Shown here: one piece after another, positions 1 through 8,428 of the stretch
Layout: every line of letters begins with the position of its first letter
How positions within the stretch are numbered: position 1 is the first letter of the stretch
From: Xanthoparmelia taractica
Taxonomy: Eukaryota > Ascomycota > Lecanoromycetes > Lecanorales > Parmeliaceae
NCBI GenBank assembly: GCA_033085395.1
Contig: JANQBS010000567.1
Span: 1 to 13,650 of the forward strand
DNA: 13,650 nt
Direction of reading: 5' to 3'
The notes under the pieces: model-generated
What the model was told of the DNA's origin: nothing
The model's database searches: none
What the model saw: the letters and a program-made list of their open reading frames with translations, nothing else
Translations under genes and position numbers: made by a program

Positions 1-33
1 TAGTATTTTAGTAGTGCTAGCCCTAGCCCTAAC

Positions 34-67
34 GGTGCATATCCCAGGGAGGTGCATATCCCAGGGA
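34..67. repeat. 17-bp tandem duplication near a telomere-like CCCTA patch
   Basis: The 17-bp unit GGTGCATATCCCAGGGA occurs twice back to back (34-50 and 51-67) with no mismatch. It is preceded at 18-32 by AGCCCTAGCCCTAAC. Read on the minus strand, the patch contains CTGGGATATG and TAGGGCTAG, words that recur on the plus strand at 11675-11694 and 11621-11629 beside the transposon end. A further GGGCCGAAA at 92-100, directly after TA, resembles the transposon TIR start at 12767. This looks like a fragment of the same repeat family as the right-hand end, in opposite orientation. No gene is visible in 1-280. Confidence 0.6.
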
Positions 68-280
68 ACACGTGTAGCGTCTTTCTCGGTAGGGCCGAAA
101 GTTCCGGGCCGGATGATAGGATTTAAGTAGATACAGATATCTTTCATTAATACTCACTCAAGAAACCATGTCTATTCCTAGAAGAATTGGAAAATAACTA
201 GCCGTTTCAATAGATAGACCTTAATGGAGAAAGCCCAGAAAATAAAAATGCTAAACAAAGTACCAAAGTAAACAGTCGAG

Positions 281-988
281 ATGACCATAATGGCAACCAG
301 ACACGAAGCAGGCCTCGAACCAACGCCGCACCGACTTCCCGCAGCAGCAGTCGTCGCAGCCGCAATCAACGACGGCAAAAAGCATCTCCTCCTAGCCGCA
401 AGCGGCTCCGTCGCCACCATCAAACTCCCCCTCATCATCTCCTCCCTCGCAACCCACCCGAACCTCTCGATCCGCCTCATCATCACAAAAGCCGCCACTC
501 ATTTCCTCGCCGGCCAGTCCTCCGAACAACCCACCCTTTCCTCCCTCACCACCCTCCCAAACGTCGACGGCGTCTACCAGGACCAAGACGAGTGGAGCGA
601 TCCCCCCTGGACCCGCGACGCCAAGATCCTGCACATCGAGCTCCGACGCTGGAGCCACCTCATGGCCATTGTGCCCATGTCCGCGAATCTGCTGGCCAAG
701 GCGACGGGCGGTCTCTGTGACGATTTGCTGACGAGTGTGGTTCGCGCGTGGGATGTCTCGCGGCGGATTGTCGCGGCGCCGGCGATGAATGAGATGATGT
801 GGGAGCATCCCGTTACGGCGAGGCAGGTGAGGGTTCTGGAGGAGGAGTGGGAGTGGTTTGAGGTTTTGGGGCCGCAGGTGAGGAAGGAGTTGGCGTGTGG
901 GGATGTGGGACGGGGGGCTATGTGCGATTGGCGGGAGATTGTGGGGGTGATTGAGGAACGGCTTGCTGGCATTCATTTAGTGAGTTAG
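281..988 (+). CDS. Phosphopantothenoylcysteine decarboxylase (HFCD/Hal3 flavoprotein family)
   Basis: The enzyme is expected to decarboxylate 4'-phosphopantothenoylcysteine to 4'-phosphopantetheine with FMN in the cytosol, a step of coenzyme A synthesis. The 235-aa product has the family landmarks in order. A flavoprotein-type N-terminal strand and loop (HLLLAASGSVA, residues 35-45) is followed by the catalytic His region (LHIELRRWSH, His118). Next come the PAMN motif (167-170, Asn170) followed by MMWEHP, and the LACGDVGRGAM flap with Cys206. Relative spacing matches plant AtHAL3a (His90, Asn142, Cys175). The length is right for the single domain, without the long acidic extensions of yeast Sis2/Vhs3. 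Unlike budding yeast, where His and Cys sit on different subunits, all are present here, so a self-sufficient trimer is likely. It has no intron. The first ATG is used; Met4 is an alternative start. Base use is odd: the first half of the plus strand is C-rich and the second half G-rich, which creates long antisense shadow frames. Confidence 0.95.
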   Translation: MTIMATRHEAGLEPTPHRLPAAAVVAAAINDGKKHLLLAASGSVATIKLPLIISSLATHPNLSIRLIITKAATHFLAGQSSEQPTLSSLTTLPNVDGVYQDQDEWSDPPWTRDAKILHIELRRWSHLMAIVPMSANLLAKATGGLCDDLLTSVVRAWDVSRRIVAAPAMNEMMWEHPVTARQVRVLEEEWEWFEVLGPQVRKELACGDVGRGAMCDWREIVGVIEERLAGIHLVS

Positions 989-1391
989 GTGACTGGGTGA
1001 CGGCTTGCACGGCGGAGAGGGACTTCGTGTGCGAGGGAGGAGGATTGTTGCTATTCAGTACGTAAGACTTTTTTCCACTCGATAGCTACGCTCCCATGAT
1101 CTAATTTCCAACCCACCGAGACCTCGAAGAATGACTTTGCATAGTACCCCTCCCTCTTGGCGTCGCTGCGTCCGGAATGGGTTCTGATTGCTGCAAACCT
1201 ATGAGTAGATAGCGGCTTGATGCACTCCAAGGGATGAAACTTGCAGTCTGCGAAGGCGGTGCTCTATAGCTTTGATTACTACTCATCCTTCTCGTTTGAG
1301 AAGGAGTATAGTCGCTTTATTCAGCCCGCCTTTGTTGCCTATACCGGCTTAGCCGTTACTGCCTAGCGCTGCCATGATGGTACGAAGTATC
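989..1391. other. Convergent intergenic spacer
   Basis: This lies between the 3' end of the decarboxylase gene and the 3' end of the minus-strand gene at 1392. It should hold the two transcript ends. I see no convincing gene, repeat or RNA; the 61-aa antisense frame in it lacks protein-like features. Confidence 0.5.
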
Positions 1392-2128
1392 CTACTCAAC
1401 AAACTCCACAATTACTCCCTCGTCATCTCCTGCCTCTAGAATGAGCTCATGGAACGGCTCACTGAACACCCAACCCTCCCTCTCCATTCCCTCTACATCT
1501 GGCGTCTTTTCGCCCGGCATCAGATTCCCAATCTCCCCCTCCCTGTCAGGACGTTCCCACCTGGCAAACTTCTTACCCTTCAACTCCCCTCCAAGCTTCC
1601 CCAAGTCCACCAGCCCTCCGTGCTTCCTAGCCTCTTCGGGTTCATCCTCACAGTAAAACTCTCCCCTACTCTCACAGCCTCCTTTCTCAGATCCGAATAC
1701 CTAAACAACCGTTCTAGGGAAATCTCATGCGTCACCGCTAGCTCACCTTGGCCCTTGCTCGGGACTGTCTCGAAGCGCAAGTAATCGCGCTCCAGCAAGT
1801 TGGCGGAGGCCTCGGGCTGGGATCCATAATTCGGAAAGCCAGAAAAGTGCAGCTGGATCTTTCTCGTGGGATCTGAGGTGCTGGTGAGGGGTAAGAAGGC
1901 ACCTCTGAAGACGCCGTCATGACGAGCATGGTGGCCATTGTCGAGAACCGAGCCTGCAGTGCAAAGGGTGATTGGCCGGGCATCGGTGCGCTGGGCGTGG
2001 ACGGTTAAGGAAAAGACGGGATCGCTGGGTAAGGCGGACAGGGAGATGCGAGGGGTTGAGGTGGTGAAAGAGACGGTGAGGTGCGAGCCTTTACTGCCGG
2101 ATTGTGGTTCTGCTTGGGCAAATGCCAT
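1392..2128 (-). pseudogene. Uncharacterised ascomycete protein gene, broken by a one-base frameshift
   Basis: The start ATG at 2126-2128 has A at -3 and G at +4. The frame runs 182 codons to a stop at 1580, with alternating short hydrophobic and polar stretches suggesting beta structure (for example SLTVHAQRTDARPITLCTAG). Its last residues are GWWTWGSLEGS. A second minus-strand frame, open from about 1610 to the TAG at 1392, continues the same protein with GELKGKKFARW and ends GVIVEFVE. The two frames join cleanly if one base is missing in the C4 run at 1586-1589 (plus strand). No GT...AG pair of plausible intron length joins them. With the frame continuous the product would be about 245 aa. 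I do not recognise a named domain. The break is either a real single-base deletion (recent pseudogene or null allele) or a sequencing error. There is no transposon in or beside it. Confidence 0.6.
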
Positions 2129-2882
2129 TGTAATACCCTATTTTGACCAGCTTTGGACGATAATAGAATGTCTGATAGAGTGATAGTAGGCCTCTGGGTA
2201 TTGCTTCCCTGCGAAAGGACTGTTGATATCGATTTTAATACCGACGCCGATTTCAACTCTAGTCGATGTTGAGTCAGCTGGACGCTGCACTGGCACTTGT
2301 TCCGCGAGACCTGGTATTTGTAGTATCAAGGTTGAAACACCAAGGTTGCTCCCAGATGAAGTTGAAGTTGATGACTAGGATTCGTACCTTCATGGAACGT
2401 ATGAACCGCAATCAACCTGCATCGCCTGCCCTATTCTATGGTACTCTATAGTGCCTTGGTACCGCATTTCCAAACCATTTGGCGCCCCCTTCCCCCAGAA
2501 GAGAGCAGCTTATCCGTAGCCTTAGGGGATCTCATTGTTTTCACATTCTTCCAAAGCCAACACTTTAAAGAAACCGAAAGCTGTGACATGTGTAAAAACC
2601 CGGTCTCGCTTACCTTAACGAGGGTATGGTACCAGCCTTCGAGTCGGCATCATCAGGATCATGTACCTTAAGAGGAAAAGGGCAACTGCCCATGTTCTCA
2701 CACCGTGCCGTTACTAACCACACGGGACATGTTTCACTTAGCGCTGGCAGTCAGTATTTTGGCTAAAAAGCGTCTAGCTTCGCTGGTCACGTGTTGCACA
2801 GCCAGGCGCTTATAGTTGAGCACCAAGCCGACGCTTCTGCATAAAAGAGAATTTTTTTTGTTTTGATTCTCAGGGCAAGCAG
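2129..2882. other. Divergent intergenic region between the broken gene and the kinase-like gene
   Basis: About 750 bases with no frame I would call a gene. It should carry the promoter of the minus-strand gene (left part) and of the kinase-like gene (right part). A TATA-like GCATAAAAG lies near 2838-2846, followed by a T8 run (2853-2860), about 25-45 bases before a strong splice donor at 2883. The short frames at 2438-2671 and 2266-2451 lack coding character. Confidence 0.4.
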
Positions 2883-2990
2883 GTAAGTAAGTCTTCAAAA
2901 TGCTACTCCTGTGAACGTACGCCATCCAACGTGGAAAACGAAAGGTCAGGTCTCTCCCCGCCTGATCGACGTGTGCTTACATACTTTCAG
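2883..2990 (+). other. Probable 5'-UTR intron of the kinase-like gene
   Basis: A consensus donor GTAAGT at 2883 pairs with a strong 3' end: branch-like CTTAC at 2976-2980 and acceptor TACTTTCAG ending at 2990. The 108-nt intron would remove a short upstream ATG frame (2900-2914, five codons including the stop). A shorter alternative uses a weaker donor GTCAGG at 2945 (46 nt). Either way the first ATG in frame with the kinase-like domain is at 3013, 22 nt after the acceptor. Confidence 0.45.
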
Positions 2991-3012
2991 GATCCATCCC
3001 GAAAACTTCATC

Positions 3013-3795
3013 ATGAAGGTTATTGAATGCGTCGAGGCATTTAAGGAACAAGGAGATGATTGGGAATTTGATCATTTTGCGACAACACTTGCCGAGGGAA
3101 CGAAGATTTTCATAGCACAGAGTGCACGTCGATATGATCTCCACCAGGACATTGATATTAGAGACCTCGACTACCCTCTTGTTCCACTTCCACCCGAAGA
3201 TCTCTGGCCTCCTTTGACAGATGACCTTACGCATGCACCTCATCCAATACCAGACAATGCATACGCAAAGCGGCCCACATTGTTCGATTATTATCCAGAG
3301 ACGAGCGCGTTCAAACCTCGCGAACTGCTACTCCACGAAGCCCGTATATGCGAATTTCTGCGCCGGCATCCGCATAAACATATCGCCTCCTACCTAGGTT
3401 GTATCAATGACGGAGGCTTCATCACGGGTCTTTGCTATGTCAAATACAAGGAAACTCTATCAGACCGCCTGGAGGATTCCAGCCGGCCTTTGAATCCCGA
3501 TTCGTGCCTGATGGGCGTAAGACAGGCCCTTGATCACCTTCACAGCTTAGGGTTGGTCCATAACGATGTCAATCCAAACAACATCATGTTGGATGAGCAA
3601 GATGTGCCCATCCTCATTGATTTTAATTCGTGCCAGGGGGAGGGTGGGTCCTTGTATGGCACTGGCACACCTGGATGGACAGATGGTAGTTCGTGGACCA
3701 GTTCGGAGCGCAAGAACGATGATTTTGGCTTGAAGCAGCTTTCAGAATACCTCTCTCAAGAAACCTCGGTAGGACACGATTGCCAGGACATGTAG
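3013..3795 (+). CDS. Protein-kinase-like domain protein (divergent, small, fungal type)
   Basis: The 260-aa protein has the C-terminal half of a Ser/Thr kinase fold. HEARICEFL (108-116) fits helix C with Glu109. LDHLHSLGLVHNDVNPNNIML (173-193, quoted in part as HNDVNPNN) is the catalytic loop, with Asp185 and Asn190 in place and HRD changed to HND. ILIDFNSC (200-207) holds the metal-binding Asp203, with DFG changed to DFN. GTGTPGWTD (216-224) fits the activation segment end, and KNDDFGLKQLSEYL fits helix F. The N-lobe is poorly conserved: I see no glycine-rich loop, and Lys87 (AKRPTL) is the best candidate for the ATP-binding Lys. The C-lobe ends early. Such small HND-type kinases are common in large, variable families in Pezizomycotina; substrates are unknown. 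Activity is plausible but not assured. The frame is open upstream of 3013 only without ATG, which together with the splice acceptor at 2990 supports this start. Confidence 0.8.
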   Translation: MKVIECVEAFKEQGDDWEFDHFATTLAEGTKIFIAQSARRYDLHQDIDIRDLDYPLVPLPPEDLWPPLTDDLTHAPHPIPDNAYAKRPTLFDYYPETSAFKPRELLLHEARICEFLRRHPHKHIASYLGCINDGGFITGLCYVKYKETLSDRLEDSSRPLNPDSCLMGVRQALDHLHSLGLVHNDVNPNNIMLDEQDVPILIDFNSCQGEGGSLYGTGTPGWTDGSSWTSSERKNDDFGLKQLSEYLSQETSVGHDCQDM

Positions 3796-4187
3796 GAGCA
3801 AGTACGACACGGAAGGTGAACGAGATATTATTCCACAAAATCGTGGTTGCCAAAGCTTCTATTTCGGATATCTAACTACAAGGTACACCAGTATATATTC
3901 CTTCTATCCCATACGTATAAAGATCAGAGCCGTTGAGCCAGGGAAAAAACACAATTTTCTCATAAGCAACCCTCGCCAAGAAAGCCCTCTCAAATACCTC
4001 ATTCTCTAGCATCGGAGTACCGGCAGCCTGGGTTACCACAGTCCCTCACGTTGTATCTGTAAGTGGTCCCGTCCCGCCTACGTCCTGTAGCCCAACGACA
4101 ATGGTCCACAAGTGCTTCAACTTGGGTAGCGGCCATGCTTGCAATCAAGTCAGCTACCGAATGCACCGCATAACTATTTACTGGGAC
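3796..4187. other. Intergenic sequence, nothing recognised
   Basis: Downstream of the kinase-like gene. No frame, RNA gene or repeat was supported until the duplicated segment starting at 4188. Confidence 0.4.
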
Positions 4188-4410
4188 TTACCTTCGTAGA
4201 GGTCTCTTCGATTCAAATGTGACGCAAGGAAGGTAGGTAGGTACCCAATCGGACTGCTGAGGTTGTTAGCAACTTAGAATCAGCTAATCAATCCAACGCA
4301 CACCGAATGATTAGGAGTTTACCTTTGCGTAGAGGTCTCTTCAATTCAAGTGTGACGCGAGGAAGATAGGTACCGAATCGAATTGCTAAGGTTGTGAGCA
4401 ACTTAGAGTC
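4188..4410. repeat. Imperfect direct duplication of a ~93-bp segment
   Basis: Copy 1 spans about 4188-4281 and copy 2 about 4319-4410, a shift of about 130 bp. Both read TTACC...TAGAGGTCTCTTC...GTGACGC...GAGG/TGAGG..., then AGCAACTTAGA, with scattered substitutions and a 4-bp insertion (extra TAGG/TACC unit) in copy 1. On the minus strand each copy ends in a donor-like word (GGTAAGTCC and GGTAAACTC). On that strand copy 2 lies in a 43-codon frame (ATG at 4417-4419, stop at 4288-4290). Its ATG sits about 30 nt after a TATAAATA at 4447-4454. Copy 1 is closed in the same frame by the 4-bp insertion. Whether it was ever coding is unclear. Confidence 0.6.
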
Positions 4411-4419
4411 GAGATACAT

Positions 4420-4734
4420 TGCAAAGGAGAGAGAGCAGCGATATTTATATTGTCAAAAAGGCGCTTGGATCTTAGTGTTCACTCTACAGAATCGTAGGCA
4501 GCTGGACATGGCTGTGACTCTTGTGTAGGCTGCAGCTTGCGCCACTGCTTGTTGTCCAACCATTCTCGCGATTTTGAAGTCCTCACACCAACAACGTTTG
4601 CAAATCAGGACTTCAGAACAGCTCAGCCTTGTGGTAGGCTCGATCCTGGCGCGTACTGAAGGAGATAGTGCTAGCAAAGACAGCACTGCAAAAGTATAAA
4701 CCTGGATTGAGATATACAGTTCGTAAGTTCCAGG
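4420..4734. other. Intergenic sequence with TATA-like box on the minus strand
   Basis: This contains GATATTTATATTG at 4440-4452, a TATA-like element if read on the minus strand toward 4419. A 77-aa minus-strand frame (4453-4686) has an ATG start, but nothing in its composition or motifs supports it as a gene. Confidence 0.3.
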
Positions 4735-5915
4735 CTACCTCTCCAGGGTATTCTTCACTGACACGAACCTTGAAACTATCCGCAATGCCGAAAGATCCAA
4801 CCTACTTCCCCCTCCAGCAGACGCTCCTCCTTTGTCCTCCACATATGCTCTTCCTTTTCCTCTTTGTACGGCCTTGCCTGCCCTGGTATGTCCCGATGGC
4901 CTCCCAAAGAGAAGGAAATCTTTCTCCACCAACCATGCTTCAGGCGGCGAGATCTCCCGAGCTCTGCGAGCCACGTGAGGAAGGGAAGAGCGCACTGGAG
5001 CCTAAAGGGTTTAGGCGTCTGATAGGTTCTGCTGTCCTGGGATCACGGCGTGAGCTTTGGTACGAAAGAGGCACGAGGACGTCATCGACCTTCTGCATGT
5101 CAGCCAACTCCAGTCCTGTGACCATTCTTCGATGGCGTTGACTTCAATGGCGTTCTTTTCTGAATCCGCAATGACGTCTTACCTATCATGTGCTATCCCA
5201 TGCTCGTCCCCAGGCCCATCCTCGACCTCATCAAAACTAAAGTCCATCCTTGAGATCTGTGTTTAGCATGAACGACCTTGGCACATTTCACACTCTTACT
5301 TGTCTTCGATATACCCCATCTTTAAACGTTAATCCTCGGCTACATTCCTTGACAGTGCTGTGCACACCATCCTCAGTCTTGAGGTCCCCGAGCAACGACA
5401 TATTCGCAAACTGTTTCTTGTGTCATCTGACCAGTCATCATGATCGCAAATGTCAATGAACTTTGTGTCTTAAGATTCTTCTGAAAGCTTTCAAGAGGAC
5501 GGCGGTCAAGGTCACATTAAATGGACATGACGGCACAGAAGGGATGGGCTTTCATGCTAGATCGACAGAAGTTTGGATTCAGCCCATTTGGCTTCGAGGG
5601 GACTCAGGCATGCCGTGTGACTGTGGGCACTGTTTTAGACTGCCTGGGTGGAGCCCGATAAACCTCTATTCTTCGCCTATCTCGACCTGTAGGACTAGAT
5701 GGAAATTGCCACTTGGGTCCCACGCTATGGTCCAGATCAGTTTTACGGAGTCAGGACCCTTTTGACATTGGTGCTACGTTTACGCCTCCTTGAGCCGAAT
5801 ATGCGACTTGGAGGGGGGGGGGGTGGGTCAATGCTTCTAGACTTGTTCTCTCGGCTATGAAATATCGAGCCTTTGAAGCTATTACTATTTCTTTGGCCGT
5901 GGAGCTATATACCGC
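4735..5915 (-). pseudogene. Zone of broken minus-strand coding-like fragments (possible decayed gene)
   Basis: No long frame survives on either strand. Read on the minus strand, protein-like pieces separated by stops or frame changes appear in order: VKLIWTIAWDPSGNFHLVLQ (about 5680-5740), MMTGQMTQETVCEYVVARG (about 5380-5440), an acidic FDEVEDGPGDEHGIAHD (about 5180-5235) followed after a TAA by EVNAIEEWSQDWSWL, and an 86-aa frame ending at 4735 that includes LVEKDFLLFGRPSGHTRAGK. I do not recognise a family. The pieces could be remnants of one minus-strand gene, exons of a gene whose introns I cannot resolve, or chance. An 11-G run sits at 5813-5823. The overlapping plus-strand 157-aa frame (4668-5141) starts at GTG and shows no gene-like features. 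Confidence 0.25.
5813..5823. repeat. Poly-G tract, 11 bases
   Basis: An uninterrupted run of 11 G on the plus strand, followed by TGGG. It is the first of three similar tracts within 2.2 kb. Confidence 0.9.
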
Positions 5916-5917
5916 TG

Positions 5918-7326
5918 TCATTCGAGGTTGGTTGCAAGGACCGATTCAATCAACCAGCCGATCACGAAGCAGGCAGGGTCATGTGGTTTATGCATTATAG
6001 GGGCTGGACCAAGCTGTGGGTGGGGGGGGGGAGCAAGACATACGACGGGCTTCAATTCTCCTGGTCTACGTACGCTCTTATCATTCATGCAGATTTTGAT
6101 TGCCTGCTGACCGATCCTCATACGAGCTATTTCAAGTTGAGGCTGAAGCTTTGCGTATAGTTCACAATCTTTCGGCAGTGCCGTGAGGGCGTCAAGCAGC
6201 AGCGCAATCTGCTCTTTCACTCTCTCATCCATAGGCAACTGCGTGGTTATGGTTAGTATAGTCTCTGCGAAGTTCTCCCTGTACGCGATTCGAAACCCGG
6301 CTTTTGCCTCGGCCGTGGCATCATCCAAGAGAGGAAACATATTGCCCATCCCCTCAGAGACCTTGTCCAAGGCGCTAATATCTTCGTTGCATTGGTTGAT
6401 GATGGCTTTTGTATCATTGATGGTTTCGGGCATTTTCTTCGTCAGCTGTTCAATCTTGTCTAGTCGGTCATTGGCTGCCGCTAGTGCATCATCTTCCTGC
6501 TTGATCAAGGTTTCCGTTTTGTCGATTTGCCTACCATTGACTTCCATTTGGTCATCGATGGCCTTTTGGTCGTGGCGGGCAGCTTGTTCAGTCATTTCTC
6601 TAGCCGATATGAGGTAGCCTACTGCGCCCCAACCAGCGGGTCTCCATCCACGTCTCTTCCATCATGGCTCGTCATCAGGCGGATGCAGCTGTATGCCCAC
6701 TGCGTCAGACTGACAAAAAGATTAGCGGACATTATCTACTCACCACTTTCTCGTCATTACCCCGGCGAGCTTCTAACTTTTTTTGCTTATCCCTTAATTC
6801 CTCGTGTTGGGCTTTGTATGTTTTGAGGTCGGCTAAGATATGAGTGCGCCGATTCGTACTCTCGTTTCGCAACGTCTTGAGTCGGTCATCATAGACTCGT
6901 ACATCTTTCTCCCACTCCTCGAGTTTCTTCAGATCTTCCGTTGCCTGCCTCTGTTAGGTAACTCTTCTGCAGTATATACAGCACCTGGCAACGTACACTT
7001 ATTTGTGTATCTCGGGTCAGCTTCGCCGCATCCTCGTAGCGGCCATTTGCAGAAGCGAAAGCGTCTTGCACAGGTTTGATGAGTGTCCTGATGTGCTCAT
7101 TTGGAGCCTTATCAACCATTTCCGCCTTAGTGACATCTCCATCAGCAACCACGTAAGCCGTCAGAGGTCCCATCTTTTCCAGGACATCTCCAAGCAGATA
7201 TAAGGGTTTGAGCTGGGATGCTTTGATTGCACCTTGACACCTTTCCCCGTTCTCTCGAATGCTCTGGAACTTGCCTTTGACCTCCTGGAGCTTCTGTGAG
7301 ATAGTGGCAATCTCTTGGTCCGCCAT
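5918..7326 (-). CDS. Uncharacterised coiled-coil protein, multi-exon, with one unresolved junction
   Basis: The start ATG is at 7324-7326 (MADQEIATISQKLQEV), with A at -3. Exon 1 runs 7326-6997 (110 codons). Intron 1 is 6996-6945, with donor GTACGT, branch CTAAC and acceptor GGCAG, phase 0. Exon 2 is 6944-6744 (67 codons), strongly charged and helical (ATEDLKKLEEWEKDV, DKQKKLEARRG), and ends at a GTGAGT donor. A third open stretch carries a long heptad-type helix (MTEQAARHDQKAIDD from 6595, TLIKQEDDALAAANDRLDKI). It then continues through RVKEQIALLLDALTAL to a stop at 5918. Its last part may contain another intron, because GTACGT at about 6072 and a C-rich acceptor ending CCCACAG would remove the 10-C run. 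The exon 2-3 junction is not clean. The frame of the third stretch has a TGA at 6662-6664, and no canonical acceptor joins in phase downstream of it. This is either an intron I cannot place or a nonsense mutation. There are no membrane or signal segments at the N-terminus. The function is unknown. It is divergent to the coiled-coil gene at 8429. Confidence 0.6.
6022..6031. repeat. Poly-G tract, 10 bases
   Basis: Ten G on the plus strand, preceded by GGGT. On the minus strand it is a C-run directly before CACCCACAG, so it may act as the polypyrimidine tract of a 3' splice site in the coiled-coil gene. Confidence 0.85.
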
Positions 7327-8428
7327 AATGGACAAATTCCGTGTCGGCAGCAAGCCTTTGTTCGCAGAAAAACGTTGACACCACAGCAATTGAGGCGTGG
7401 CAAAGCGAAGTGCAAGCCTGAAGCACCAAAGTGCTCCCTAACGGGCAGATCTCAGAGCAAGTCATTCCCAAAACTCAATCCGACCGGCATTTACAGCACG
7501 GAGCACTTTAGCGTGGACTTCGACCGAAGGTCAGGCCAATTTGGTGAAAGCGTGGCACAGAGGTTCCTTGAATGCTAACGCGCCTTGTCACACCAATCAC
7601 ATTTTGTCTCTATTTACTATCCACTTTCCCGCCGTTTACTCTACAACGAAGCCCGTTAAGCTCCAGTCCCTCAGTAGCAACGCTCCTCATTTAGTGTGCT
7701 TCCAAGCATCTCATACAAGAGCAAGAGAGCTGGTTGTCGGCCAGTGGAGTCCTTCCGGCTGTCTCTTTCCCGCCGGTGGGGGCTAGCGCATGCTGTGGCG
7801 CGGCCAATATGTGCCTGACCAGCAAGCTGTGTCTCGCACATACTGGCGGTGAACAGAGATTGTTGGCGGAGTGAAGAATTTGAGAATGATATTCTCTATA
7901 TAGTGTCTGTCTCGGCGCATTCGACGTGCATGTTCTTCCGAGCTGAAACCCTACGAAAGGGGTCAATGTATGCCCAACAGGGAAAAGCAATGTGGGGGGG
8001 GGGGATCATGAATGAACCACCACAGCTGCCGTTGTGCCATGCAGTTCCGCTTGGCAGTTGAAGACGTTGTGGCTTAGCTGAGTCGAAATGCTGACTCGCG
8101 TTGGAAGAAGTCGATTGGTAGACTTGATTGATAACGTACGTTGTTGACAATGCAGAAGCGTGGTGACGAAAATTGATGAGCCGCCAGCAAGGCGCTCACC
8201 ACACCCCATCATACGCCATCGTCTTTTCGTCATCCATTCTGGGATGAAAATGTATGCTAGGCACCTATGTTATGTTGTTATTTTATGGGTGGAGAACCAT
8301 TCAGCCAGCCACAAAACATGTGTCAGGTGATTGCAAGCGACGAGAAAGTGCGAGGCATCAAACTCAAGCAGCCACACAAGGGATTTCAATACCTTAGGGG
8401 GTAAACGAGCCGCTGAACAACCAGCTTC
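7327..8428. promoter_or_regulatory. Shared divergent promoter region of the two coiled-coil genes
   Basis: About 1.1 kb separates the start codons of the minus-strand (7326) and plus-strand (8429) genes, so both upstream regions lie here. No convincing gene is present; the short frames on both strands lack protein-like features. An 11-G tract is at 7994-8004. TATA-like sequence (TCTATATAGTG) is at 7893-7903. An alternative first exon for the plus-strand gene could begin at ATG 8318 and splice from GTAAAC at 8401 to an acceptor at 8448 (CTGAC branch); it joins in frame. I could not choose specific regulator sites. Confidence 0.4.
7994..8004. repeat. Poly-G tract, 11 bases
   Basis: Eleven consecutive G on the plus strand (preceded by TGT, followed by ATC), in the spacer between the divergent coiled-coil genes. 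Confidence 0.9.

Noticed and set aside
18..32. Telomere repeat (CCCTAA-like) at the left edge
   Set aside because: Only two imperfect units, with GC inserted between the CCCTA words. Too short to call a telomere.
392..976. Long antisense frames (194 and 132 codons) across the decarboxylase gene
   Set aside because: They are shadows caused by biased third positions of the real gene. The translations are low-complexity Pro/Arg/His-rich with no motif.
2911..3012. Upstream extension of the kinase-like frame
   Set aside because: It would start at GTG and crosses a strong splice acceptor at 2990. The ATG at 3013 is the first usable start.
4668..5141. 157-codon plus-strand frame
   Set aside because: It begins with GTG, not ATG. 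The first ATG leaves 118 codons with no recognisable pattern, and the opposite strand looks slightly more coding-like.
5873..6160. 95-codon plus-strand frame opposite the coiled-coil gene
   Set aside because: The minus strand has a clear helical coding pattern here, and the plus-strand translation lacks any.
6710..6743. 34-nt intron with all canonical signals in the minus-strand gene
   Set aside because: Shorter than usual for fungal introns, and the resulting frame meets TGA after 15 codons. Kept only as an unresolved possibility.
7315..8233. Short frames of 70-99 codons on both strands between the divergent genes
   Set aside because: Mixed frames with no motif, splice support or coding character. 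The stretch fits an intergenic promoter region.
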